Part shown: positions 28,101 to 35,899 of the stretch, piece by piece | Layout of the letters: each line of letters starts with the position of its first letter | Position numbering within the stretch: the stretch's first letter is position 1 | Source: Leucobacter sp. wl10 | GTDB taxonomy: Bacteria; Actinomycetota; Actinomycetes; Actinomycetales; Microbacteriaceae | Length of the DNA: 64,000 nucleotides | Direction: 5' to 3' | Assembly: GCF_003569785.1 (NCBI RefSeq) | Contig: NZ_KZ983988.1 | Coordinates: 186,001-250,000, forward strand | The notes under the pieces: generated by a model | What the model saw: the letters and a program-made list of their open reading frames with translations, nothing else | Told to the model about the DNA's origin: nothing | The model's database searches: none | Program-made: the position numbers and the translations under genes

Positions 28101-29492
28101 ATGTCATCACGCGCACCATCCGCCCGCCCGTCGCTCGAGATCGGGGAGACGATCGAACTCGAGGTGACCGGCATCGCCCACGGCGGCGTGAGCGTCGCCC
28201 GCCACGACGGACGCGTGGTGTTCGTGGCCGACGCCGTTCCGGGTGAGAGCGTGCGGGCCCGCGTGACCGACGCGAAGAAGAAGTCGTTCGCGCGGGCCAC
28301 CACCGTCGAGGTGCTCGAGGCGTCCCGCGACCGCCGCCCGCACGTCTGGGCCGAGGCCGACCTGGCGCGCGACCCCGAGGACCGCGCCGGCGGCGCCGAG
28401 TTCGGGCACATCGCCCTCGAGCGCCAGCGGACCCTGAAGGCCGAGGTGCTCGCCGACGCGATGCGCCGCTTCGGCGGCGTCAGGCTGGCGGCCGAGGAGG
28501 GCGAGGACCTCGCCGACGCCCTCTCCGAACTGGTCGAGCCCGCACCGGGCGACGCGGCCGGGGGCCTCGCCGGGGTGCACCACGCCTCGGCTCCCGGCCT
28601 CGCCGACACGCACCACGCCTCGGCTCCCGGCCTCGGCTACCGCACGCGGGTGCGCCTCCACGTCGATCCGCGCACCGGTGCGGTCGGCCCGTACGCGGCG
28701 CGCAGCCGCCGCGTGATCACGGTCGATTCGCTGCCGCTCGCCACGCCCGGCATCAATCAGATCGCCCCGCTGCATGACCTCATGCCGGGCGTCGACGCTG
28801 TCGACCTCGTCGCCCCCGCTGCCGACGACCCCCGCATGCTCCTCACGCTGAGCGGCGAGAAGGGACGCGCGGGCGAGCACGACGCGATCCGGGAGCTGGT
28901 CGAGGATCGCGGCTTCGTGGTGCGCGCCGGGGGCTTCTGGCAGGTGCACCGCGAGGCGCCCGCCGTGCTGTTCACGGCGGTCAGGGACGCGATCTCCGAC
29001 CTGGCCGACGACGGCCGCTTCGACCCCGCCGCGGCCAACCTCGACCTCTACGGCGGCGCCGGACTGCTCGCCGCGGCGATGGCCGAGGCGGCGGGGCCGG
29101 GGCTCAGGGTGACCACGGTCGAAACCGACGCGGGCGCGACCGACGACGCCGCGGAGAACCTGTCGGAGCTGGTCGGCGCGCTCGCGCTCACCGCGCGGGT
29201 GGATCGCCATCTCGCCGAGCTGCTGCGGGCGGCGGCGCCCGTGCGGGAGCGGCTGCGCCGCGGAACCGTGCTGCTGGATCCGCCCCGCTCCGGGGCGGGC
29301 GGAGCGGTGATGGGGCAGATCGCCGAGCTCTCTCCCGCGGGCGTCGTCTACGTGGCGTGCGACCCCGTCGCTCTGGCCCGCGACACCGGCACCCTGCGAG
29401 ACGCGGGCTACGAGCTCACCTCGCTGCGGGCCTTCGACATCTTCCCGCACACGCACCACTTCGAGACCCTGGCGGTCTTCCAGCGGACGTAA
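28101..29492 (+). CDS. TrmA/RlmD-family class I SAM-dependent RNA (uracil-C5) methyltransferase
   Basis: Methylates a uracil C5 in tRNA or rRNA. A TRAM domain comes first (IELEVTGIAHGGVSVARHDGRVVFVADAVPGE in parts, about residues 14-65), and the SAM domain has LDLYGGAGLLAAAMAE, then VLLDPPRSG and the nucleophile in VVYVACDP. Length is 463 residues. The four Fe-S cysteines of RlmD are not evident. ATG 28101 (MSSRAPS) fits the upstream GGGAG at 28086; the ATG at 28092 also works. An 11-residue repeat (HHASAPGL twice) is inserted near residues 160-178. Monocistronic. Confidence 0.9.
   Translation: MSSRAPSARPSLEIGETIELEVTGIAHGGVSVARHDGRVVFVADAVPGESVRARVTDAKKKSFARATTVEVLEASRDRRPHVWAEADLARDPEDRAGGAEFGHIALERQRTLKAEVLADAMRRFGGVRLAAEEGEDLADALSELVEPAPGDAAGGLAGVHHASAPGLADTHHASAPGLGYRTRVRLHVDPRTGAVGPYAARSRRVITVDSLPLATPGINQIAPLHDLMPGVDAVDLVAPAADDPRMLLTLSGEKGRAGEHDAIRELVEDRGFVVRAGGFWQVHREAPAVLFTAVRDAISDLADDGRFDPAAANLDLYGGAGLLAAAMAEAAGPGLRVTTVETDAGATDDAAENLSELVGALALTARVDRHLAELLRAAAPVRERLRRGTVLLDPPRSGAGGAVMGQIAELSPAGVVYVACDPVALARDTGTLRDAGYELTSLRAFDIFPHTHHFETLAVFQRT
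28577..28634 (+). repeat. In-frame tandem repeat, 33-bp period, inside the methyltransferase gene
   Basis: A 25-bp unit beginning GCACCACGCCTCGG occurs at 28577 and again at 28610 with no mismatch, so 33 bp (11 codons) were duplicated or one copy inserted. It encodes HHASAPGL twice in a surface linker between the TRAM domain and the SAM domain. Family members elsewhere lack this segment as far as I recall. Confidence 0.8.
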
Positions 29493-29541
29493 CCGCGAGA
29501 CCCCATCCGCCGCGCGCGGCGCAGGGGGGCGGCGAATCGGC

Positions 29542-29934
29542 TCAGGCCGCCGTCACGCGCACGACGCCCGTCATCTCGACGTGAACCGAGCAGTCGTACT
29601 CGAAGTCGCCCGCCTCCTCGAACAGGTGCGTGTAGCCGCCCGTCGACATGAGTTCGCTGACGAAGCTGCCGTCGACCGCAACGACATCGTGCTGAACCGC
29701 GCCCTCGAAGACCCAGCGCACCGCCATGCCCTGCGAGATCTCCACCTCGGCCGGTTCGAAGGCGTTGTCGACAGCGCGCACCGTCACTGCCGGCTGCACG
29801 TCCTCGTCCGAGGGCACGGGATCCGGCTTCTCCGACGGCGAGCAGCCCGTCAGGCCGACGAGGGATCCGACGCCGAGGGCGCCGATGGCGCCGCCGACCA
29901 CTCCGCGGCGCGAAACATTGCTGGTCACGGGCAA
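29542..29934 (-). CDS. Cupredoxin-domain lipoprotein
   Basis: 130 residues. The N-terminus VSRRGVVGG is twin-arginine-like, followed by a hydrophobic segment and a lipobox LTGC (Cys near residue 30), so an exported, membrane-anchored protein. The mature part is a plastocyanin/azurin-like fold: NAFEPAEVEISQGMAVRWVFEGAVQHDVV, then YDCSVHVEMTGVVRV. His (QHD), Cys (YDC), His (VHV) and Met (EMTG) are in the type 1 copper ligand order. Likely an electron carrier or copper-binding protein. Convergent with the methyltransferase. Confidence 0.88.
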   Translation of the reverse strand: MPVTSNVSRRGVVGGAIGALGVGSLVGLTGCSPSEKPDPVPSDEDVQPAVTVRAVDNAFEPAEVEISQGMAVRWVFEGAVQHDVVAVDGSFVSELMSTGGYTHLFEEAGDFEYDCSVHVEMTGVVRVTAA

Positions 29935-30001
29935 CTCCTGGGGTCTGGGGATGGCGAGCGAGGTACTGGGGGCGTCGGCGGCGTTCGCACGCGCGGCCGG
30001 T

Positions 30002-31438
30002 TCAGTGCATGTGCAGCGCTCGGGCCGCGTCGGTGATCGCCCCCGTCATCGAGGGGTACACCGCGAAGGCCGAGGCGACCTGGTCGACCGTGAGCCGGTG
30101 CTCCACCGCCAGCGCGAGCGAGAAGATGAGCTCGCTCGCGCGGTGCGCGACGATGACGCCTCCGATCACGGTGCCGGACGCCTTCCAGGCGAAGAGCTTC
30201 ACGAAACCGTCGGTGAAGCCGATCATCTTGGCGCGCGGGTTCACGCTGAGGGGCACCGTGTAGGTGACGTGCTGGGCCAGCCCGGAGGCCTCCGCGAGCG
30301 CGCGCTCGTTCCAGCCGACGGTGGCGATCTCGGGGTAGGTGAACACGTTCGCCGCGACGTTGCGCAGGTCGATGGGGCGCACGAAGTCGCCGAGCGCGTG
30401 CATGATGGCCGTGCGGCCCTGCATGGAGGCGACCGAGGCGAGCGGGAAGAAGTCGGTGCAGTCGCCCGCCGCGTAGATGGAGGGCATCGCGGTGCGGGCG
30501 ACCTTGTTGACGCGGATGTGGCCGCTCTCCGTGAGGGCGACTCCCGCCTTCTCCAGCCCCAGCCCTTCGGTGTTCGGAATCGATCCGACCGCCATGAGGC
30601 AGTGCGACGCCTCGACGGTGCGCCCGTCGGAGAGCGTCACGAGCACGCCGTCGTCGGTGCGCACGACCGCGTCGGCGCGCGACTTCGACATCACGCGCAT
30701 GCCGAGGCGCTTGAACTCGCGCTCGATGACCGCGGCGGCATCGGGATCCTCGCCCGGCAGCACCTGCTCGCGGCTCGACACGAGCGTGACCTCGGCGCCG
30801 AGGGTGCGATAGGCGTTGGCGAACTCGGCGCCGGTGACGCCCGAGCCGACGACCACGAGGTGCTCCGGGATCGCCGGGAGGCTGTAGAGCTGCTTCCAGG
30901 TGAGGATGCGCTCGCCGTCCGGCTTGGCGGAATCGAGCTCGCGCGGGCTGGAGCCGACAGCCACCACGATCGTGTCCGCATCGACGTGGTCGAAGTCGGT
31001 GCCGCCGGAGGCGGCCGTCGAGACGATCACCGCGCCCGGGCCGTCGAGACGGCCCTCGCCCTGCACCACGCGGACCCCCGCGTCCTCGAGCGATCGCAGC
31101 ATGTCGACGGACTGCGCGCCGGCCATGGCCAGCAGGCGCTTGTTGACGGCCGCGAGGTTGAGCGCGATCTCGGGTCTCACGGGTTTGCCGTCGCCTCCCG
31201 GGACGAACGTCTGCACGCCCAGTCGCCCCGCATCGCGCACGGCCTGCACGCCGCCCGCGGTGGCGATGAGGCTCTTCGACGGCACGACGTCGGTGAGCAC
31301 GGCCGCTCCGCCGACGCCGGCGCGCTCGATCAGCGTGACCTCGGCGCCCAGCTGGGCTCCCGCGAGCGCCGCCTCGTATCCGCCGGGGCCGCCGCCGAGC
31401 ACCGCGATGCGATGCTTCCGTTCATACGCTTTCGCCAT
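30002..31438 (-). CDS. lpdA: NAD(P)H-quinone dehydrogenase (LpdA-type flavoprotein disulfide reductase fold)
   Basis: 478-residue FAD protein with ADP-binding loops IAVLGGGPGGYEAALAGAQLGAEV and HLVVVGSGVTGAEFANAYRTLG. The redox CxxxxC of lipoamide dehydrogenases is missing: the segment reads GAAVLTDVVPSKSLIATAGG. This is typical of the actinobacterial LpdA quinone reductase, which reduces quinones instead of disulfides. The dimerisation domain starts near FTYPEIATVGW. ATG 31438 (MAKAYERKHRIAVL) is chosen over an upstream frame that lacks similarity. Confidence 0.9.
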   Translation of the reverse strand: MAKAYERKHRIAVLGGGPGGYEAALAGAQLGAEVTLIERAGVGGAAVLTDVVPSKSLIATAGGVQAVRDAGRLGVQTFVPGGDGKPVRPEIALNLAAVNKRLLAMAGAQSVDMLRSLEDAGVRVVQGEGRLDGPGAVIVSTAASGGTDFDHVDADTIVVAVGSSPRELDSAKPDGERILTWKQLYSLPAIPEHLVVVGSGVTGAEFANAYRTLGAEVTLVSSREQVLPGEDPDAAAVIEREFKRLGMRVMSKSRADAVVRTDDGVLVTLSDGRTVEASHCLMAVGSIPNTEGLGLEKAGVALTESGHIRVNKVARTAMPSIYAAGDCTDFFPLASVASMQGRTAIMHALGDFVRPIDLRNVAANVFTYPEIATVGWNERALAEASGLAQHVTYTVPLSVNPRAKMIGFTDGFVKLFAWKASGTVIGGVIVAHRASELIFSLALAVEHRLTVDQVASAFAVYPSMTGAITDAARALHMH

Positions 31439-31496
31439 GCCCACAAGTCTAAGACCGTTCGGCACCGCCGAGCGCACCGGAGGGCGAACCCGCGAT

Positions 31497-32000
31497 CTAG
31501 AGGTGTCTGCGCTGGCAGGAGTCGCGACAGGCGTTCTGGCAGTATCCGGGCCAGCGCTTCTCGAGGCGGCGATCGAGCCCGGCCCAGTAGCTCTGCATCA
31601 CCGAGCTGGTGCGGGCGCCCATCCACAGCTGGATGTTGCGCACGGCCTCGCTGTCGGCCCAAAGCCACTCGTCGAACCACGCGTCGACCGCTCCCGCGAG
31701 CGCCTCTCCGCGGCGGCGCCCGGCACCCGGCCTCGGGCTCATCTCCCGCTGCTCGCGGCAGAGCCAGGTCACGCCCACGTGCGGCGGCACGGGAAGCGGC
31801 TCGATCTGCATCTCGGCGAAGACCTCGATGAACACCTGGCCGTACGACTCCTCCGGGAGCCGGCGCAACCACTCGCGCAGCTCGGTGAGATCGGAGGCGT
31901 CGCCCGCCGCGAGCACGCAGTCGACACCGGCCGGGTCGATCACAGATACGATCTGCGGGTCGTCCGCCGGTTCCGGAGTCGAGGGCTCGGGCTGATTCAC
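31497..32000 (-). CDS. SIP domain protein (siderophore-interacting family)
   Basis: 167-residue protein resembling the C-terminal NADPH-binding SIP domain of ferric-siderophore reductases without the FAD domain. Seen: LAAGDASDLTELREWLRRLPEESYGQVFIEVF in parts (about residues 31-61), VTWLCREQ, and IQLWMGARTSSVMQSYWAGLDRRLEKRW. A cysteine-rich end (YCQNACRDSCQRRHL) is unusual and could bind metal. GTG 32000 follows AGAGG. A DtxR/IdeR-like box sits at 32010-32027, 10-27 bp upstream, so iron regulation is likely. Confidence 0.75.
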   Translation of the reverse strand: MNQPEPSTPEPADDPQIVSVIDPAGVDCVLAAGDASDLTELREWLRRLPEESYGQVFIEVFAEMQIEPLPVPPHVGVTWLCREQREMSPRPGAGRRRGEALAGAVDAWFDEWLWADSEAVRNIQLWMGARTSSVMQSYWAGLDRRLEKRWPGYCQNACRDSCQRRHL

Positions 32001-32009
32001 CCCTCTATA

Positions 32010-32027
32010 TTAGGGCGCCCTAACCTT
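32010..32027 (-). promoter_or_regulatory. Candidate DtxR/IdeR iron box upstream of the SIP gene
   Basis: TTAGGGCGCCCTAACCTT matches about 12 of 19 positions of the IdeR/DtxR consensus (TTAGG-N5-CTAACCT half patterns) and contains a perfect TTAGGGCGCCCTAA palindrome. It lies just upstream of the SIP start, where binding would repress the gene when iron is ample. The decarboxylase starts 182 bp away on the other strand and may share the region. Confidence 0.62.
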
Positions 32028-32209
32028 CGTCGGCTGATCTCTCGGCAGATCATCAGGTTGTGCGACCGGGGCCCGCGCATCCCGCGGTCGCCCGGGTGCC
32101 CGCTCGGGCATGCAGAAGCGCCTAAGATCAACGTTCAAAGGATACGCATAATTCATAGGCTCGCGCCCGGCCCCGGGGAACGAAGACGTTTGGAAGGACA
32201 CCGCCGCAC

Positions 32210-35056
32210 ATGACGAGGATCGAAGCCGCCCGCAGCTCAGCCCCCGACGAGGGCCGCAGCCCGCTCGCCCGCAGCGACGAGGAGAGGGGCGACCCGACGC
32301 GATCCGCGGTCACCGGCGCGACGGCCCTCGAACGGGATCCCGGCATGCCGACGAGCACGTGGCGGTTGCGCAGCGACGCGTGGGAGTACCTGCGATTCGC
32401 GGTGAAGCGCCTGGCGCTGGGCAGCGACGACGTCGAGGCGCTGGCGGCGGACAGCGAGATCCATCGCTCGCTGCGCGCCCTGGAGACCATCGAGATGTAC
32501 TGGGCCGGCTTCGGCCAGCGATACGTCCGGGACATCGGCGAGCTGCTGGAGCTGGGCGACTACCGCGCGGCGCTCGATCGGATCGGGCGCGTGGTCAACC
32601 GCCTGCGCGGCGACACGGTGCCCGACGAGCCGCGAGACGAGCACCTGGAGGAGCTGGAGCGGGCCGAGCTGTCGGCCGACGCCGACCCGCGCCCGCGCTT
32701 CGAGGTGCTGGTGATCGACGAGACCACGCCGTCCGATCGGGACACGATGCGCGCGGAGGGCATGCGGCTGCGCGCGCCCGCCGACTCGTTCATCTACGAG
32801 TACGTCATCGTCCCCTCGGCCGACGACGCCGTGGCGGCGGTGCTCACGAACCCGAACATCCTCGCTTGCGTGGTGCGGCCGGGGTTCAGCGACCGCACGC
32901 GCCAGCGGCTGAGCCGCGACCTGCGCGAGACGGTCGACCTGGCCCGCGCCGAGGTGCACACGGGGTCGGCCCCCGCCCGCAGCTCGTTGGCGTCGGTGCA
33001 GCGGGTGCTGGGCCTCGCCGACACGCTGGCCGCGATCCGGCCCGAACTCGACCTGTACCTCATGGCCGGCGCGCATATCGAGGACCTCGCGGGGGCGCTC
33101 ACCCGCCGCTTCCGACGCGTGTTCCGCAGGGAGGATCAGCTCGAGCTGCACCTCTCGCTGCTGCGCCGCGTCTCGCACCTCTACGACACCCCGTTCTTCA
33201 CCGCGCTCCAGGACCACGCTCGCCGCCCCGTCGGCGTATTCCACGCCCTGCCTGTGGCGCGCGGCGGCTCGGTCGTGGGCTCGAAGTGGATCAAGGATCT
33301 CGCCGACTTCTACGGACTCAACCTGCTGCTCGCCGAGACCAGCGCCACCTCGGGCGGCCTCGACTCTCTGCTCGCGCCCACCGGCGCCATCAAGAAGGCC
33401 CAGGATCTCGCCGCGCGCGCCTACGGCGCGAAGCACTCGTTCTTCGTCACCAACGGCACCTCGACCGCGAACAAGATCGTGCACCAGGCCCTCGTCGGCC
33501 CGGGCGACGTCGTCATGGTGGATCGCAACTGCCACAAGTCGCACCACCACGCCGTCATGCTCACCGGCGCGCGCCCGGCCTATCTCGAGGCCTACCCCCT
33601 CAACGACTACGCCTTCTACGGCGCCGTCCCCCTGAGCCGCATCAAGCAGATGCTGCTCGACTACCGCGCCGCCGGCCGCCTCGACGAGGTGCGCATGATC
33701 ACGCTCACCAACTGCACCTTCGACGGCGTCGTCTACGACCCCGAGCGCGTCATGGCCGAGTGCCTCGCCATCAAGCCCGACCTCGTGTTCCTCTGGGATG
33801 AGGCATGGTTCGCGTTCGCCGCGTTCCACCCCGTCACCCGCCGCCGCACCGCCATGGCAGCCGCCAAGCGCCTCCAGGAGCGCCTCAGGACTGGCGCTCA
33901 CGCCGCCGCGTACCGCGAACAGCAGCAGCGCCTCTTCAGCTCCGACGGCACCCCCGGCGACGACGAGACCTGGCTGCGGGAGCGGCTGATCCCCGCCCCG
34001 GAGGCCCGCGTGCGCGTCTACGCGACGCACTCGACCCACAAGACCCTCACCGCGCTCAGGCAGGGGTCCATGATCCACGTCTACGACCAGGACTGGGTGC
34101 GCGAGGCCGAGGAGCCCTTCCACGAGGCGTACATGACGCACACCTCGACCTCCCCCAACTACCAGATCCTCTCCTCCCTCGACATCGGCCGCCGCCAGGT
34201 CGAACTCGAGGGCTTCGAGCTCGTGCAGCGCCAGCTCGACCTCGCCACCAGCCTCTCCCAGGCCATCGCCCGCCACCCGCTGCTGCGCCGCACCTTCCGC
34301 GTGCTCACCGCCCACGACCTCATCCCCGCGGCCCACCGCGAGGTCGGCCGCCCCATGCCGCTGCGCGACGGCCTCGCCACCATGTGGCAGGCGTGGACGC
34401 ACGACGAGTTCGTCGTCGACCCCAGCCGCATCACCATCGAGATCAGCCGCACCGGCGTCGACGGCGACACCTTCAAGCACGAGCACCTCATGGACCGCTA
34501 CGGCATCCAGGTCAACAAGACCAGCCGCAACACCGTGCTCTTCATGACCAACATCGGCACCTCCCGCAGCGCCATCGCCTACCTCATCGAGGTGCTCGTC
34601 AAACTCGCCGAGCGCTTCGAGGAGATGCAGGCCCAGCGCGACCCCGACGACCGGGTCAGGCCCGAGACCCCCATGCCCCCGCTCCCCGACTTCAGCGCCT
34701 TCTCCCCCGGCTACGCCACGGACGGCGTACGACCCGACGGCGACATGCGCGCCGCGTTCTTCCGCGGCCAGCGGCGCAAGAACATCGAGCACGTCCTCCC
34801 CGACGAACTCCGCGAGCGCGTCGCCCGCGACGAGCAGCCCGTCTCCGCCGGCTTCGTCACCCCCTACCCGCCCGGCTTCCCCGTGCTCGTCCCCGGCCAG
34901 ATCATCACCGCCGAAGTCCTCGACTTCATGTCCGTCCTCGACACCCGCGAGATCCACGGCTACAACGCGCGCCGCGGCTACCGCGTCCTCAAACCGCAGG
35001 ACGAGACCGCGCAGCAAGCCGCCGCTCCGGAGGGGCAGGCGCCGCCGGAGTCCTAA
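32210..35056 (+). CDS. Orn/Lys/Arg decarboxylase family protein (large form)
   Basis: 948-residue PLP fold type I decarboxylase, producing a polyamine or diamine from a basic amino acid. The N-terminal regulatory segment holds VIVPSADDAVAAVLTN. The core has GAKHSFFVTNGTSTANKIVH, VDRNCHKSHHHAVMLTG, VFLWDEAWFAFAAFHP, and the PLP lysine in ATHSTHKTLTALRQGSMIHV (Lys611). The C-terminal domain has PYPPGFPVLVPGQIITAEVLDFM. Start uncertain: ATG 32210 has GGAAGGA about 12 nt upstream; ATG 32345 is an alternative. Monocistronic. It may feed the polyamine functions of the 36-64 kb region. Substrate not assigned. Confidence 0.9.
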   Translation: MTRIEAARSSAPDEGRSPLARSDEERGDPTRSAVTGATALERDPGMPTSTWRLRSDAWEYLRFAVKRLALGSDDVEALAADSEIHRSLRALETIEMYWAGFGQRYVRDIGELLELGDYRAALDRIGRVVNRLRGDTVPDEPRDEHLEELERAELSADADPRPRFEVLVIDETTPSDRDTMRAEGMRLRAPADSFIYEYVIVPSADDAVAAVLTNPNILACVVRPGFSDRTRQRLSRDLRETVDLARAEVHTGSAPARSSLASVQRVLGLADTLAAIRPELDLYLMAGAHIEDLAGALTRRFRRVFRREDQLELHLSLLRRVSHLYDTPFFTALQDHARRPVGVFHALPVARGGSVVGSKWIKDLADFYGLNLLLAETSATSGGLDSLLAPTGAIKKAQDLAARAYGAKHSFFVTNGTSTANKIVHQALVGPGDVVMVDRNCHKSHHHAVMLTGARPAYLEAYPLNDYAFYGAVPLSRIKQMLLDYRAAGRLDEVRMITLTNCTFDGVVYDPERVMAECLAIKPDLVFLWDEAWFAFAAFHPVTRRRTAMAAAKRLQERLRTGAHAAAYREQQQRLFSSDGTPGDDETWLRERLIPAPEARVRVYATHSTHKTLTALRQGSMIHVYDQDWVREAEEPFHEAYMTHTSTSPNYQILSSLDIGRRQVELEGFELVQRQLDLATSLSQAIARHPLLRRTFRVLTAHDLIPAAHREVGRPMPLRDGLATMWQAWTHDEFVVDPSRITIEISRTGVDGDTFKHEHLMDRYGIQVNKTSRNTVLFMTNIGTSRSAIAYLIEVLVKLAERFEEMQAQRDPDDRVRPETPMPPLPDFSAFSPGYATDGVRPDGDMRAAFFRGQRRKNIEHVLPDELRERVARDEQPVSAGFVTPYPPGFPVLVPGQIITAEVLDFMSVLDTREIHGYNARRGYRVLKPQDETAQQAAAPEGQAPPES

Positions 35057-35065
35057 GCTGGTCGC

Positions 35066-35872
35066 ATGACGGAGATTCGGGATCCCCAGGCCCTCGCCCG
35101 CGAGGCCGCCGACACCATCGCGCGCCTCACCGGCGTGGAGCACCACGGCATCGCCCTCACGCTGGGCAGCGGGTGGGGGCGGGCGGCCGACGTGATCGGC
35201 GAGACCGTCGCCGTGGTCCCGGCGGACGAGGTGCCCGGCTTCCACGCGTCGGGGGTGCCCGGCCACTCCGGCACCCTGCGCTCGATCCGTCTGGCCAGCG
35301 GCGAGCACGCGCTCGTGATCGGGGCCCGAACGCACTTCTACGAGGGCCGCGGCGTGCGCGCGGTCGTGCACGGAGTTCGCACGGCGGCCGCGGCCGGCGC
35401 CGGCGTCATGATCCTCAGCAACGGCGCCGGGGGCATCGATCCCGCGTTCAGGGCCGGCGAGCCGGTGCTCATCTCGGATCACCTCAACCTCACCGCCGCC
35501 TCTCCCGTCGAGGGCGCGAACTTCGTCGACCTCACCGACCTCTACTCGTCGCGGCTGCGGGAGCTGGCGCACCAGGCGGAGCCGTCGCTGCAGCAGGGCG
35601 TCTACGCGCAACTGCCGGGGCCGCACTACGAGACGCCCGCCGAGATCCAGTACCTGCGCGTCATCGGCGCTCAGATCGTGGGCATGTCGACCGCGCTCGA
35701 GGCCATCGCCGCCCGGCAGGCGGGCCTGGAGGTGCTGGGACTGTCGCTCATCACCAATCCGGCCGCAGGCCTGGGCGAGGATCCGCTCAGCCACGAGGAG
35801 GTGCTCGCCGAGGGCAGAGCGGCCGAACCTCGCCTCGCCGAGCTGCTCTCGCGCATCGTCGCGCGGCTGTAG
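35066..35872 (+). CDS. Purine-nucleoside phosphorylase (trimeric type)
   Basis: 268-residue enzyme that splits purine nucleosides with phosphate. Motifs: GIALTLGSGWGRAADVIG (phosphate loop), GVPGHSGTLRSI, RTHFYEGRGVRAVVHGVRTAAAAGA in parts, LSNGAGGI, GPHYETPAEIQYLRVIGAQIVGMSTALEAIAARQAGLEVLGLSLITNPAAG in parts (base- and ribose-binding region). The gene starts 9 bp after the decarboxylase stop on the same strand, so cotranscription is possible. Convergent with an amidohydrolase. Confidence 0.95.
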   Translation: MTEIRDPQALAREAADTIARLTGVEHHGIALTLGSGWGRAADVIGETVAVVPADEVPGFHASGVPGHSGTLRSIRLASGEHALVIGARTHFYEGRGVRAVVHGVRTAAAAGAGVMILSNGAGGIDPAFRAGEPVLISDHLNLTAASPVEGANFVDLTDLYSSRLRELAHQAEPSLQQGVYAQLPGPHYETPAEIQYLRVIGAQIVGMSTALEAIAARQAGLEVLGLSLITNPAAGLGEDPLSHEEVLAEGRAAEPRLAELLSRIVARL

Positions 35873-35899
35873 GCCGCCGACCCGCGACCGGCCCGCGGG

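Noticed and set aside
28577-28634. A repeat that might be a CRISPR seed
   Set aside because: Only two units, in frame inside a conserved gene, with no spacers or cas genes.
32237-35794. A 1185-codon open frame antisense to the decarboxylase and phosphorylase genes
   Set aside because: Composition is typical of an antisense shadow (Gly/Val/Arg/Asp rich), with no motif, and the opposite strand encodes clear enzymes.
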